In this document: positions 34,243 through 43,184 of the stretch, piece after piece
Layout of the letters: every line of letters starts with the position of its first letter
Position numbering within the stretch: the stretch's first letter is position 1
Origin: Alicyclobacillus tolerans
GTDB lineage: Bacteria; Bacillota; Bacilli; Alicyclobacillales; Alicyclobacillaceae
Reading direction: 5' to 3'
Assembly: GCF_021739485.1 (NCBI RefSeq)
Contig: NZ_JAJFNK010000030.1
Location: forward strand, 1 to 58,216
Length of the DNA: 58,216 nucleotides
Translations under genes and position numbers: made by a program
The notes under the pieces: generated by a model
What the model saw: the letters and a program-made list of their open reading frames with translations, nothing else
The model's database searches: none
Told to the model about the DNA's origin: nothing

Positions 34243-34270
34243 CAAAAAGAAGGCTGTCAGCGACAGCCTT
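34243..34270 (-). terminator. Terminator of the GldA-like gene
   Basis: Stem AAGGCTGTC (34250-34258) / GACAGCCTT (34262-34270) with a 3-nt loop. Read on the minus strand it is followed by CTTTTTGTTTTG, 46 bp after the dehydrogenase stop codon. Confidence 0.85.
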
Positions 34271-34315
34271 ACAACCTATCATGACCGTGAAATCTATGTT
34301 CAGGGATTCTACTTT

Positions 34316-35410
34316 CTATGCGTGTTTCACGGACTCGCCCAACCGGTGTGTGTCGAGGATGGCTTGATACACATTTTCTTCAGAGACAGGAAAGGGAAGG
34401 TTGTGAATGGAACGGCCCGGTGCGCATGCATGATGGGCCGCTTGGTGCAGGACATCCTCGCGAATGTCTGTCATACCCAAATCGAACAGAGATATCGGAA
34501 GGTTTATCTTCTGATAGAACTTCATAAAATCAACGATTTCTGAATCACTTTTGCCTTCCAGCTTGAACTGACACAGCAACCCGTACCCTACCAACTCTCC
34601 ATGCAGCGCGTGGTGCATTTCCGGGATCACGGTCATTCCGTAGTGAATCGAGTGCGCCCCAGACGACGCGCAAGTGTGCCTTCCCAATCCGCCAACCAGG
34701 CCGGATAACAGGATGTTGGCATCGATGACTTGGCGCAATGCCTCGCTGGTTTCGCCCTTTTCACAGTCGACAATCGCCTGGTCGCTGTATTCAAACAACA
34801 AATCCCGAATTAATTCGGCCATCTTCAACCCAGCCTTGGTCTTCGCGTTCATTGCCTTGCCGGCATTCAAAGGCATGGCTTCATACCACTTTACAAACGT
34901 ATCGGCAATCCCCGCAGTTAAATAGCGCACGGGAGCATCCCGTATAACGGCAGGTTCCACTAACACCGCGACTGGAGCTGCATCAAACTGTTCGGTTCGT
35001 ACAAACACGTGTTCAGGGGTGTAGATGATGGACTGGGCAGCGGATGCCGCGCAGGTCGACGCGAGCGTCGAGACATTGAGGACAGGCAACTTTAAGCGGT
35101 TGGCTAGAAGTTTCGCCGTATCCATACACTGTCCACCGCCAACACCTACAATAATGTCCACAGATGGCGGCACTTTGGGAAGGAGTCGCTCCAACTCCTG
35201 GTCCGAGCAGTGCCCTGCAAACAGTTCCAAGTGAAAACCTAAACCGTTTTCATGCAAACTCTGGGAAATTTGTGGTCCAGCCTTAGACCATGCCGTTGGA
35301 CCGGCGACAAAAAAAGGGACCGTGCCAAATTTCCGAATCCAGTCTGCCGTATTCGCGAGGATCCCGTCTTCTTGGACGTAATTGGTGGGATACGCTTTTG
35401 CGACGTGCAT
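34316..35410 (-). CDS. Iron-containing (GldA-like) dehydrogenase
   Basis: 364 aa type III alcohol / glycerol dehydrogenase family enzyme. The NAD-binding GVGGGQCMDTAK lies at about 90-101 and STLASTCAA follows. Metal ligands appear as the aspartate in GIADTFVKWYE, the histidine in SGAHSIHYGM and that in ALHGELVGYG. ATG 35410 is preferred over GTG 35419 because AGAGGTGAG lies about 8 nt before it. It is divergent from the GntR gene and shares its operator region, so it is likely part of the same regulon. It would reduce or oxidise a hydroxy/keto intermediate. Confidence 0.88.
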   Translation of the reverse strand: MHVAKAYPTNYVQEDGILANTADWIRKFGTVPFFVAGPTAWSKAGPQISQSLHENGLGFHLELFAGHCSDQELERLLPKVPPSVDIIVGVGGGQCMDTAKLLANRLKLPVLNVSTLASTCAASAAQSIIYTPEHVFVRTEQFDAAPVAVLVEPAVIRDAPVRYLTAGIADTFVKWYEAMPLNAGKAMNAKTKAGLKMAELIRDLLFEYSDQAIVDCEKGETSEALRQVIDANILLSGLVGGLGRHTCASSGAHSIHYGMTVIPEMHHALHGELVGYGLLCQFKLEGKSDSEIVDFMKFYQKINLPISLFDLGMTDIREDVLHQAAHHACAPGRSIHNLPFPVSEENVYQAILDTHRLGESVKHA

Positions 35411-35549
35411 GTCACTCACCTCTAGTTATTGTTTTGAAACCCACAAAGCGGATAAATCCGTCACATCTGGAAAATCACAGGGGTGCCTTGACCCTGGAAC
35501 CGGTGACTTGCATGTTTCAGTTGATTTCTGATCAGGCATCATCTACTCT

Positions 35550-35581
35550 TGATATATCACTGATATATCACAAATATATCA
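35550..35581. promoter_or_regulatory. Triple 11-bp-period palindromic operator
   Basis: The perfect palindrome TGATATATCA at 35550-35559 and 35561-35570, and a degenerate third copy AAATATATCA at 35572-35581 (8 of 10 positions). The copies are one helical turn apart in the divergent region between the dehydrogenase and GntR genes, overlapping a TTGATA -35 candidate. Likely bound by the GntR protein encoded 31 bp downstream. Confidence 0.7.
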
Positions 35582-35612
35582 GATTATCGTTGTCTGTACA
35601 GAGGGCGGTTTT

Positions 35613-36281
35613 GTGAAACAGGGGAAGACGAATTTTGCCTACGAGACTATCAAAGAAAAAATTTGCAGCGGCCAACTGAAGCCATTGTCGGATATTTCGG
35701 AGGACGCGCTGTGCGAGGAATTGGGCATCAGCAGAACGCCCATCCGGGAAGCGCTGCAAAAGTTAGAGAAAGAAAAGTTCATTTACATCTATCCGCGGAA
35801 AGGGATGATTGTGTCCGGGATCACGATTGAATTGATCCATTACATCTCCGAAGTTCGGGAATCCATTGAGCCTTTTGTCGCGAAGGCCGTCTGCGGGAGG
35901 CTGCTTGAGCCGTGGTTGCTCCAGATGCGATCGCAATTTATGGCAGGACCCCCGATGACCTCCCCGGAGGACCGAAAAGTCTATTACAGCAACTTGGATG
36001 GGGAGTTGCATCACACCGTCATTCACACCCACCCAAACTTTTTCATCCATAACATCATGAACAATATTTTGGACCATACGCGCAGAATCCGGAACTATAC
36101 TTCGACCGTGAACGAAACCTACAACGTGTCCATTTCAGAGCACATCGGGATTATTGACGCCTTTCTTGAAAGGGACGCCGAAAAGGTCGAGAGACTCGTC
36201 CGAAGTCACATCGTCAATGCCAGGAAAAATTCCATCCTATACTTATACGGGTTGGAATCCTCGGACCTAGAACGCGGATAA
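35613..36281 (+). CDS. GntR/FadR-type (FCD) transcriptional regulator
   Basis: 222 aa. The N-terminal winged helix (YETIKEKICSGQLKPLSDISEDALCEELGISRTPIREALQKLEKEKFI, about 10-57) carries the GntR signature; the C-terminal helical FCD domain has metal/ligand-type E and H residues (ELHHTVIHTHPN). Effectors of this group are usually carboxylic acids. The GTG start has AGAGGGCGG upstream. It heads the isomerase, RraA and dehydratase genes and controls the divergent dehydrogenase gene by position. Confidence 0.9.
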   Translation: MKQGKTNFAYETIKEKICSGQLKPLSDISEDALCEELGISRTPIREALQKLEKEKFIYIYPRKGMIVSGITIELIHYISEVRESIEPFVAKAVCGRLLEPWLLQMRSQFMAGPPMTSPEDRKVYYSNLDGELHHTVIHTHPNFFIHNIMNNILDHTRRIRNYTSTVNETYNVSISEHIGIIDAFLERDAEKVERLVRSHIVNARKNSILYLYGLESSDLERG

Positions 36282-36417
36282 AACCACAGGGAATGCGCGA
36301 TGTACGGCGGACGGAGCACTGAGTTTGACCACTCAACTGCAAGTGCGCTGTGCAAAGTACAAAGTGCACCGTCACGCAAAACCCCTGACAGTTCACAGAT
36401 ATGGGAGGAGAACGTCG

Positions 36418-37686
36418 ATGGAAAAAATCGCAGAACTGCTGCGAGACATTAAAATCCCGAACATGGTTCGGATCCGGCAGAATTTCTTCGCACCGCAGAT
36501 TGAAGATACAGCGTCTGCCGTACAGCAGGCGATATCTGAAGCAAACGTGCTGTCGAGGATTGCCCCGGGCGATCGCGTTGCCATTGCCGTCGGGAGCCGC
36601 GGCGTCGCGGACATCCCAATTCTCGTGCGAGAAGTGGTCCGTGCCGTCAAGTCCGCCGGGGGAGTCCCGTTTATTGTTCCGGCCATGGGGAGCCATGGTG
36701 GTGCGACTGCACAGGGTCAGGCGGAGGTGTTGGAGCACCTCGGGGTGACCGAAGCGTCCACCGGAGCCCCCATCCAATCGAGCATGGACGTCGTTCAGCT
36801 TGGTCAGTTGCCCAACGGCCTGCCGGTCTATGCTGACAAAAACGCGTACCATGCCGACAAGGTCATCGTTATCAACCGCATCAAACCCCACACGGCCTTT
36901 ACGGGTCCGTACGAGAGCGGCTTGATGAAGATGATGACCATCGGTCTTGGTAAACGCAAAGGTGCGGATTCCGCACACAGTTATGGCTTTGGGCACATGG
37001 CCGACCACGTCCCTCAGATGGCGCGCATCGTCTTGTCGAAGGTTCCTATTATTTTTGGCTTGGCGTCGGTCGAAAACGCTTACGACCGCCCAGCTAAAAT
37101 TGTGGCTGTGCCTGCAGAACAGATTGAGCACGTCGAACCTGGTTTATTAATGGAAGCCAAGTCTCTCATGCCGCGCATCCTGTTTGATCAAATCGACGTG
37201 CTGGTGGTCGATGAAGTGGGCAAAGACATTTCCGGGAGCGGAATGGACCCGAACATCACCGGACGCTTTCCGACTCCGTTTATCCAGGGAAAAGGTCCCG
37301 CCATCAGCCGCATCGCGATCCTGAGTCTGACCGAAAAAACAGACGGCAACGCAAACGGCATTGGGCTAGCCGATATCATCACGCGCAAAGTCTATGACAG
37401 CATCGATTGGGAGAAAGGCTATTTTAACGCGTTCACCAGCACAGTTTTGCAATCGGTGAAAGTGCCTATGTTTTTGTCGACGGACAAATTGGCTGTGCAG
37501 GCAGCCATCAAGACCTGCAACGCTTTCGATGTAGACCAAGTCCGCCTGGTTCGGATCAAAAACACGCTGGAACTCAAGGAAATTTGGGTCTCTGAAAGCA
37601 TGCTGTCTGAAGCTGTGCAAAATGAACAGATTGAAGTTCTGACGAATCCCATGCCTATGGATTTTTCCGACAGCTATCTCAACTAA
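36418..37686 (+). CDS. LarA-like nickel-pincer (NPN) cofactor-dependent isomerase
   Basis: 422 aa protein of the lactate racemase (DUF2088) superfamily, distant from canonical LarA. Candidate cofactor residues are H93 (GSHGGAT), H158 (KPHTAF), K171 (GLMK, the lysine that would tether the nickel-pincer nucleotide) and H187 (SAHSYG). K171 and H187 are 16 apart, as K184/H200 are in LarA, whereas the H158-K171 gap is 13 instead of 10. ATG 36418 follows GGAGGAG. Such enzymes racemise or epimerise 2-hydroxy acids in the cytosol. The next gene starts 25 bp later, implying an operon with RraA-like and dehydratase genes. Larger alternative start at 36325 lacks a ribosome binding site. Confidence 0.82.
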   Translation: MEKIAELLRDIKIPNMVRIRQNFFAPQIEDTASAVQQAISEANVLSRIAPGDRVAIAVGSRGVADIPILVREVVRAVKSAGGVPFIVPAMGSHGGATAQGQAEVLEHLGVTEASTGAPIQSSMDVVQLGQLPNGLPVYADKNAYHADKVIVINRIKPHTAFTGPYESGLMKMMTIGLGKRKGADSAHSYGFGHMADHVPQMARIVLSKVPIIFGLASVENAYDRPAKIVAVPAEQIEHVEPGLLMEAKSLMPRILFDQIDVLVVDEVGKDISGSGMDPNITGRFPTPFIQGKGPAISRIAILSLTEKTDGNANGIGLADIITRKVYDSIDWEKGYFNAFTSTVLQSVKVPMFLSTDKLAVQAAIKTCNAFDVDQVRLVRIKNTLELKEIWVSESMLSEAVQNEQIEVLTNPMPMDFSDSYLN

Positions 37687-37711
37687 GTCACGCGAAGGGG
37701 GGAATGCGCGA

Positions 37712-38419
37712 ATGAGGTTGTCTGAAGAGGCTTTTGAGAAGTTACACCGCGTGTCGACCGCGAGTTTGACGTCAGAACTGCTCAAACTCGGCTTTCGCAA
37801 CACGTTCATGACGGGGGTTCAACCCCTGCGTCCACAGTCGCGCCTGGTCGGCTATGCATTTACGCTGCGCTATATCCCCGCCCGGGAAGACTTGGATTTA
37901 CAAGTCGACTACGATAACTGGACCAATCCTCAGCGTGTGGCCGTCGAGACGATTGGGCCGCAGGAAGTCATGGTTATCGATGCGAGAGGAGAAATTGGCG
38001 CGGCGTCGTTTGGGCACATCCTGTGTACGCGGCTGCGAGCTCGCGGGGTCGCTGGCCTTGTGACGGACGGGGCCCTTCGAGATTCGCCGGCCATCCGGGA
38101 ATTAGAGTTTCCCACTTACGCTCAGGCTGCCCACGCCACGACGAGTTCGGTGCTGCATCACCCGGTAGACTTTCAAGTCCCCATTGGGTGCGGCGGGGTG
38201 ATGGTGCAGCCAGGCGACGTCATTGTGGGGGACGCAGAGGGCGTCGTCGCAATCCCCATTCACGTGGCGGAGGAAGTGGCCCGTAAGTGTTACGACCGCG
38301 ATCGATTAGAGGGTTGGCTGCAACAAAGGGTGGCACAAGGCGCCAGCATTCGCGGAACCTATCCGCCCGACGAAGCCACGTTGGCGGAATACCAACAATG
38401 GCGTAAATCCCAAGATTAA
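37712..38419 (+). CDS. RraA-like aldolase/decarboxylase family protein (second copy)
   Basis: 235 aa member of the RraA fold: [71 protein letters not shown] (G-x19-DG-x-x-R-D aldolase pattern, about 85-127), [25 protein letters not shown]. The D-G-A-L-R-D element suits a metal-dependent class II pyruvate aldolase or oxaloacetate decarboxylase. AAGGGGGGA precedes the ATG. It is in tandem with the isomerase and dehydratase genes and would cleave or decarboxylate the dehydrated product. It differs clearly from the copy at 14908. Confidence 0.83.
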   Translation: MRLSEEAFEKLHRVSTASLTSELLKLGFRNTFMTGVQPLRPQSRLVGYAFTLRYIPAREDLDLQVDYDNWTNPQRVAVETIGPQEVMVIDARGEIGAASFGHILCTRLRARGVAGLVTDGALRDSPAIRELEFPTYAQAAHATTSSVLHHPVDFQVPIGCGGVMVQPGDVIVGDAEGVVAIPIHVAEEVARKCYDRDRLEGWLQQRVAQGASIRGTYPPDEATLAEYQQWRKSQD

Positions 38420-38465
38420 GCCGTGCATGCCGCGGACCCCAAGACGACCGAAGAAGGTGAATCCC

Positions 38466-39998
38466 ATGGAACTGAACGAGACACCCCGATATATTCAAGT
38501 CCATACCGATGACAACGTGGCCATTGTGGTCAACGCGAAAGGACTGCCGGAAGGCACCGTGTTCGACTCGGGCCTGACTCTTAAAAGCTATGTTCCGCAA
38601 GGACACAAGGTAGCCTTGCGAGACATTGGCGAAAGCGAACCGATCATTCGCTATGGGGTGACCATTGGCTACGCTGTGTCTCCCATTGAAAAGGGTACTT
38701 GGATCAAGGAATCCTTAGTGCAGCTGCCAGAGCCGCCTCAGTTGGACGAACTCCCGATTGCCACGAATGTGCCGGAGGCACTCCCGCCGCTGGAAGGGTA
38801 TACGTTTGAAGGGTACCTCAACGACGACGGCAGCGTCGGGACGAAAAACATCCTCGGCATTGTCACCAGCGTGCAATGTGTAGTTGGCGTGTTACAGTTC
38901 GCGGTCAAGCGCATCAAAGCCGAGTTGTTGCCCAAATACCCGAATGTCGACGACGTCGTCATGCTCAACCACAGCTACGGCTGCGGCGTCGCCATTAACG
39001 CGCCGGAAGCCGTTATCCCCATCCGCACCCTTCAGAACCTCGCCACGCACCCGAACTTTGGCGGCCAAGCGATGTTTGTGGGGTTAGGTTGTGAGAAACT
39101 GCAACCGGATCGCTTAACCCAAAACGGCGATACCAGCGGCATCGTGTCCCTGCAGGAGCACCAAGGGTTTTTGGACATGGTTCGAGTCATTATGGAAATG
39201 GCCGAACAGCATCTGATCGCGTTGAACCAGCGCAAACGGGTCACCTGCCCGGTATCGGGATTGGTCGTAGGAATGCAGTGCGGCGGCAGTGATGCGTTTT
39301 CCGGTGTGACGGCAAATCCGGCCGTCGGGTACGCCACAGACTTACTGGTGCGCGCCGGAGCGACCGTGTTGTTTTCCGAAGTTACCGAGGTCAGGGATGC
39401 GGTTCACTTGCTGACGCCGCGGGCCGCAAATGAACACGTAGGCCGCGCATTGATTCGCGAAATGAAGTGGTATGACGACTATTTGCGAAGAGGAGACGCG
39501 GACCGCAGCGCCAACCCTTCCCCCGGCAACAAAAAGGGCGGACTCGCTAACGTCGTGGAAAAGTCGTTGGGCTCCGTGGCGAAATCGGGCAGCAGCCCCA
39601 TTGTCGGTGTGTTGGCTCCAGGCGAGAAGGCTTCTCAAGCCGGCCAGCCAGGGCTCTTGTTTGCGGCCACTCCCGCCAGTGACTTCGTTTGCGGCACCTT
39701 GCAATTGGCGTCCGGCATGAACGTGCACGTGTTCACCACGGGGCGGGGGACACCTTATGGACTGGCGATGGCCCCGGTGATTAAGGTGGCGACTCGCACC
39801 TCGCTCGCACAGCAATGGGCCGACCTCATCGACATCAACGCGGGACGCATTGCGACAGGCGATGCCACCATCGAAGACGTAGGCTGGGAAATCTTCCGTT
39901 TCATTTTAGATGCGGCGAGCGGTCGTAAGAAGCCCTGGGCCGACCACTGGGGGTTGCACAACGACTTAGCCCTGTTCAACCCTGCTCCGCTGACGTGA
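38466..39998 (+). CDS. UxaA/GarD-family dehydratase (galactarate/altronate dehydratase type)
   Basis: 510 aa. An N-terminal SAF-like domain (about 1-95) has [18 protein letters not shown], which resembles the small UxaA-N domain fused as in GarD. The large catalytic domain has [58 protein letters not shown] and FSEVTEV. These enzymes use ferrous iron to dehydrate aldaric or aldonic acids. ATG 38466 with AAGGTGA is preferred over the frame opening at 38427. It is the third enzyme of the GntR cluster. The exact sugar acid is undetermined. Confidence 0.88.
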   Translation: MELNETPRYIQVHTDDNVAIVVNAKGLPEGTVFDSGLTLKSYVPQGHKVALRDIGESEPIIRYGVTIGYAVSPIEKGTWIKESLVQLPEPPQLDELPIATNVPEALPPLEGYTFEGYLNDDGSVGTKNILGIVTSVQCVVGVLQFAVKRIKAELLPKYPNVDDVVMLNHSYGCGVAINAPEAVIPIRTLQNLATHPNFGGQAMFVGLGCEKLQPDRLTQNGDTSGIVSLQEHQGFLDMVRVIMEMAEQHLIALNQRKRVTCPVSGLVVGMQCGGSDAFSGVTANPAVGYATDLLVRAGATVLFSEVTEVRDAVHLLTPRAANEHVGRALIREMKWYDDYLRRGDADRSANPSPGNKKGGLANVVEKSLGSVAKSGSSPIVGVLAPGEKASQAGQPGLLFAATPASDFVCGTLQLASGMNVHVFTTGRGTPYGLAMAPVIKVATRTSLAQQWADLIDINAGRIATGDATIEDVGWEIFRFILDAASGRKKPWADHWGLHNDLALFNPAPLT

Positions 39999-40229
39999 CA
40001 GGTGGATGTAACCCCTGAGGCACGAGCAAGCCACGATTGGTAGACCACCGTCTTGGGTATATAGTAATCAGTGGTGTCTGGGGAGCAGTCGCAAGTTCGG
40101 GCATCCGCCACGCCTGTCGGCCATACGTGCCGGCCATCCCTGTTTGCCTTGCGTATGGAACACGCGTGCCGGCCCAAATAAAAACGAAGCACCTGTAAGG
40201 CGCCTTTGAAAGAGGATATTGCGAGATAG

Positions 40230-40256
40230 GTCCGTCCCGTTCGTGTTGGGACGGAC
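40230..40256 (+). other. Hairpin upstream of the lyase gene
   Basis: GTCCGTCCC (40230-40238) pairs with GGGACGGAC (40248-40256) across a 9-nt loop, 26 bp before the lyase start codon. The T-run is weak. It may be an attenuator or end of the upstream transcript; the 284 bp before the lyase gene hold no gene. Confidence 0.45.
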
Positions 40257-40282
40257 TCATACTTTAGAAAGGAAGGGGACTT

Positions 40283-41221
40283 ATGACTTGGATTGTCCAG
40301 CCTGAAGTGAGTCAGCAGGGGCTTGCTGAGGCATTTCGAAAACACATGACAGAGGAAGCCATCTTCCAAATTCCCGGTGCGCACGACGGCCTGAGCGCCA
40401 TAATCGCCAAAGAAGTCGGGTTTCATGGCCTTTACCTGTCGGGGGCCGCGTATACGGCCAGCCGGGGATTGCCGGACCTTGGCATGATCTACTCGAACGA
40501 AGTGGCCGCCCATGCCAGAGACTTGATTCGCGCGTCGGCGTTACCGTTGTTAGTGGACATCGATACGGGTTACGGAGGCGTCCTGAACGTGGCCAGAACC
40601 GCGCGCGAGATGGTGGAAGCCGGGGTGGCGGCCGTGCAGATCGAAGACCAGGTGCTGCCTAAAAAGTGCGGCCACTTGAACGGCAAGGCACTGGTTTCGA
40701 CGGAAGAAATGATGCAAAAGATCGAGACCATCCGCCGAGTAGCGCCCTCGTTGGTCATTGTGGCACGTACGGACGCCAAGGGAGTCGAAGGGTTAGGTGC
40801 AGCCATCGATCGCGCCCGTCGCTACGTCGAAGCGGGTGCCGACGCCATTTTTCCGGAAGCCCTCACCACAGAAGACGAGTTTAAGAGCATGCGCTCGGCA
40901 GTGTCTGCACCTTTGCTCGCGAATATGACGGAGTTCGGCCGGACGCCGTACTATACGGCCGAACAGTTTGCTGCGTGGGGCTACAATATGGTCATCTACC
41001 CGGTCACATCCTTGCGTGCCGCGGCCAAAGCCTGCCGCGAGGTCTATACGGAGGTGTTGACCAACGGGACGCAAAAGGGAATTCTCGATCAACTGCAAAC
41101 GCGATCGGAGTTATACGACACGATTCACTACTACGACTACGAAGCGTTGGATCAGTCGATTGCGGCGACTGTGTTGCCGGACCCTGAGTTGACGGACCCC
41201 GGATTGACCGTTCCTGATTGA
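40283..41221 (+). CDS. Isocitrate lyase / PEP mutase family lyase (methylisocitrate lyase-like)
   Basis: 312 aa TIM-barrel enzyme. Visible are PGAHDGLSAIIAKEVGFHGLYLSG, the metal site DIDTGYGG (about 93-100), VQIEDQVLPKKCGHLNGK with catalytic-type C129, and IVARTDAKGVEGLGAAIDRARRYVEAGADAIFPE. The retained KKCGH cysteine indicates C-C lyase activity (2-methylisocitrate, dimethylmalate or similar) rather than phosphonomutase or oxaloacetate hydrolase. ATG 40283 has AAGGAAGGGG. Same strand as the dehydratase but separated by 284 bp with a hairpin. Product would include pyruvate and a second acid. Confidence 0.87.
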   Translation: MTWIVQPEVSQQGLAEAFRKHMTEEAIFQIPGAHDGLSAIIAKEVGFHGLYLSGAAYTASRGLPDLGMIYSNEVAAHARDLIRASALPLLVDIDTGYGGVLNVARTAREMVEAGVAAVQIEDQVLPKKCGHLNGKALVSTEEMMQKIETIRRVAPSLVIVARTDAKGVEGLGAAIDRARRYVEAGADAIFPEALTTEDEFKSMRSAVSAPLLANMTEFGRTPYYTAEQFAAWGYNMVIYPVTSLRAAAKACREVYTEVLTNGTQKGILDQLQTRSELYDTIHYYDYEALDQSIAATVLPDPELTDPGLTVPD

Positions 41222-41527
41222 CGGTTTCTGAGTCAGAGGATCGCGGTTTGAAGGACTCGCAGCGGGGGGAGCCATAGACGGGTGCAGGAAAACCCTGCAC
41301 TCTTGTCGTGGCTGTACGTTCACCACCTCGGATGTATCGGACTTCATTGCGTAGGACTCCATTTTGCCTGCTGCTTGCGTTTCCGCCCCCAAAACTAGAA
41401 TTTTTAAAATATTATGTTATATTTAAAGTCATAAATACCTGGGTGGGTTTAGACCTCGCGAATGCAGTGGAATTCAGACTCCGCCTCCCATAGGACCCTT
41501 GATGCAAAGCCACAGGAGGTTTTATAG
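41222..41527. other. Intergenic region with a small hairpin and an AT-rich promoter zone
   Basis: GTGCAGG (41282-41288) / CCTGCAC (41294-41300), followed by TCTTGTC, is a weak terminator for the lyase gene. The AT-rich stretch 41397-41440 probably holds the promoter for the alpha/beta hydrolase gene. No gene is seen. Confidence 0.45.
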
Positions 41528-42298
41528 GTGACAGACTCCATCGAAGTATTGGTCAACAATCTGGTGTTGCGTGGGATGGTTAAGCACCCGAGTGAAACAA
41601 AAAATCCCCAGACGCCCAATCCAACAGCCATCTTGTTTCACGGATTTGGAGGACATCGATATGGGCCAAGAGGTCTGCTTGCAAATGTGGCTGAAGGTCT
41701 CGTGAATACCGGTTTTACGGTTTTTGCGTTTGATTTTTTAGGTTGCGGCGAGAGTGAGGGGGGGCACGAAAGCGTTACAGTATCCAGTAAGATTGAACAG
41801 GCAAATGCCATTGTTGACTGTGTGAGGAACTTGCCTTTCGTGGACCCAACAGCGGTATCGCTGTTGGGTTATAGTGTCGGAGCAACTGTAGCAAGTGTCG
41901 TAGCTGGAGAACGCCCGAAAGACATCCATAAATTAGTCTTGCTTTCACCAGCCGGAAACGTGCAGCACATGCCACTCTACAAGCCAGCCACTCGATATTT
42001 TTCAGTGAATCCGCATCAGGACGTCTTTGAACTCGCTGGGCTTCAAATCGGCAGGCCGTTCACCGAAGACTACCCAACTCACGATTTCTATACGCGAGCT
42101 AAAGGCTTCCAGGGACCGGTCTTGTTGCTGCATGGCTCCGGGGACCAGGAGTGCCCGCCGATTGCGTCTGAAATCTATGTAGAAAATTGCTATGCCAAGT
42201 CTGGACGGCTCAAGCTCATTGACGGGGGAGACCACCTTTACACAGGCTGGGAAGCCCTTGTGAAGGAGCAGGTCGTTGAGTTTATGACAGACAAGTAG
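41528..42298 (+). CDS. Alpha/beta hydrolase (serine aminopeptidase S33 / esterase type)
   Basis: 256 aa cytosolic hydrolase. Nucleophile elbow GYSVGA with S116; oxyanion region ILFHGFGGH (about 35-43); FDFLGCGESEGG; late acid in LLHGSGDQECPP and base in DGGDHLYTG complete the triad. GTG 41528 has CAGGAGG 9 nt upstream. Relatives cleave esters, lipids or feruloyl groups. It stands alone between catabolic blocks, so the substrate is unclear. Confidence 0.88.
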   Translation: MTDSIEVLVNNLVLRGMVKHPSETKNPQTPNPTAILFHGFGGHRYGPRGLLANVAEGLVNTGFTVFAFDFLGCGESEGGHESVTVSSKIEQANAIVDCVRNLPFVDPTAVSLLGYSVGATVASVVAGERPKDIHKLVLLSPAGNVQHMPLYKPATRYFSVNPHQDVFELAGLQIGRPFTEDYPTHDFYTRAKGFQGPVLLLHGSGDQECPPIASEIYVENCYAKSGRLKLIDGGDHLYTGWEALVKEQVVEFMTDK

Positions 42299-42489
42299 AG
42301 GAAAATGTATGCTATCCACCATCACCTTCCTCGGGATCAACTCCTTCGTATCAGTCCCTATCTTTAACGTGCCACTTTATCCCTCATCAGTTTAAAATTC
42401 GATGTTTTTTTGAGAAAGTGCCGATAGGATACAGCATGTCACTGGGTTCATCCTGGCTGACTGTTTTATAAATAAAGGGAGTGGTCTTC

Positions 42490-43056
42490 GTGATCAAAAG
42501 AAAACTAGCATTAGCAACTTCACTCATCATGGCAGGGTCTTTAGTACTTGCAGGGTGTGGAACCGCCAGTAACACGACGAATAGTTCCAACACCACAACA
42601 TCTGCTGCTTCGACGAATGCCACAAATACGACAAATTCCACAAATACCACAGGAACCAGTTCGTCTAAAGGTCAATCGACTGCAAGTACGCAAACCGCCT
42701 CTGTCGCACTCAAGCCCTCTGCGCTTGTCGCCAAAAACAAGGCAAGTGGGACGGCTACTTTGGTCCTCAACACGAAAACACATCAAATGACGGTTACCGT
42801 AAAAATGACTGGCCTTGTTGCGAACAGTATCCACCCCGAGCACATTCACACGGGGACTGTGCCGCATATCGGAGCCATTGTCTATCCATTGAAAAACTTA
42901 GTGGCCAATAAAAGTGGGGTTGCGACGGCCACGACAGTCATTAAAAATGTTAAAAAGATTCCCGCAAAGGGCTGGGTCATCGACGTCCACGAAGGTCCCA
43001 ATTTGAAGGGAAGCCACGCTCTGTCGATAGCGAACGGTAACGTTGTTTTGGGGTAA
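42490..43056 (+). CDS. CHRD-domain lipoprotein
   Basis: 188 aa. The signal peptide ends in lipobox LVLAGC with C23, followed by an Asn/Thr/Ser-rich low-complexity spacer (about 24-70) typical of surface lipoproteins. The C-terminal about 110 residues (GTATLVLNTKTHQMTVTVKMTGL, HPEHIHTG, GWVIDVHEGPNLKG) match the CHRD beta-domain with its His-x-His. GTG 42490 has AGGGAG 8 nt upstream. Function unknown; CHRD proteins are extracytoplasmic and may bind metal. Confidence 0.82.
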   Translation: MIKRKLALATSLIMAGSLVLAGCGTASNTTNSSNTTTSAASTNATNTTNSTNTTGTSSSKGQSTASTQTASVALKPSALVAKNKASGTATLVLNTKTHQMTVTVKMTGLVANSIHPEHIHTGTVPHIGAIVYPLKNLVANKSGVATATTVIKNVKKIPAKGWVIDVHEGPNLKGSHALSIANGNVVLG

Positions 43057-43078
43057 GTTGATTGGGTAACGCAGCAAA

Positions 43079-43139
43079 AGCGGCCGGGAAGCCTGGGGCA
43101 TCATCTGGATTGCCTGTGCATGCTCCTGGCCGCTCTTTT
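43079..43139 (+). terminator. Terminator after the CHRD lipoprotein gene
   Basis: AGCGGCCGGGA (from 43079) pairs with TCCTGGCCGCT (43124-43134, one G-T) over a long loop, followed by CTTTTGG. The loop of about 34 nt is long, so strength is uncertain. Confidence 0.55.
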
Positions 43140-43184
43140 GGATTGTCGCTTCGAGATGGCAGAGCTTAATGGAGGGCTTCGGAG

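Noticed and set aside
42420..42428. GCCGATAGG as a sigma-D (flagellar) -10 element
   Set aside because: The only TAAA upstream is 23 bp away instead of about 15, so the promoter geometry fails.
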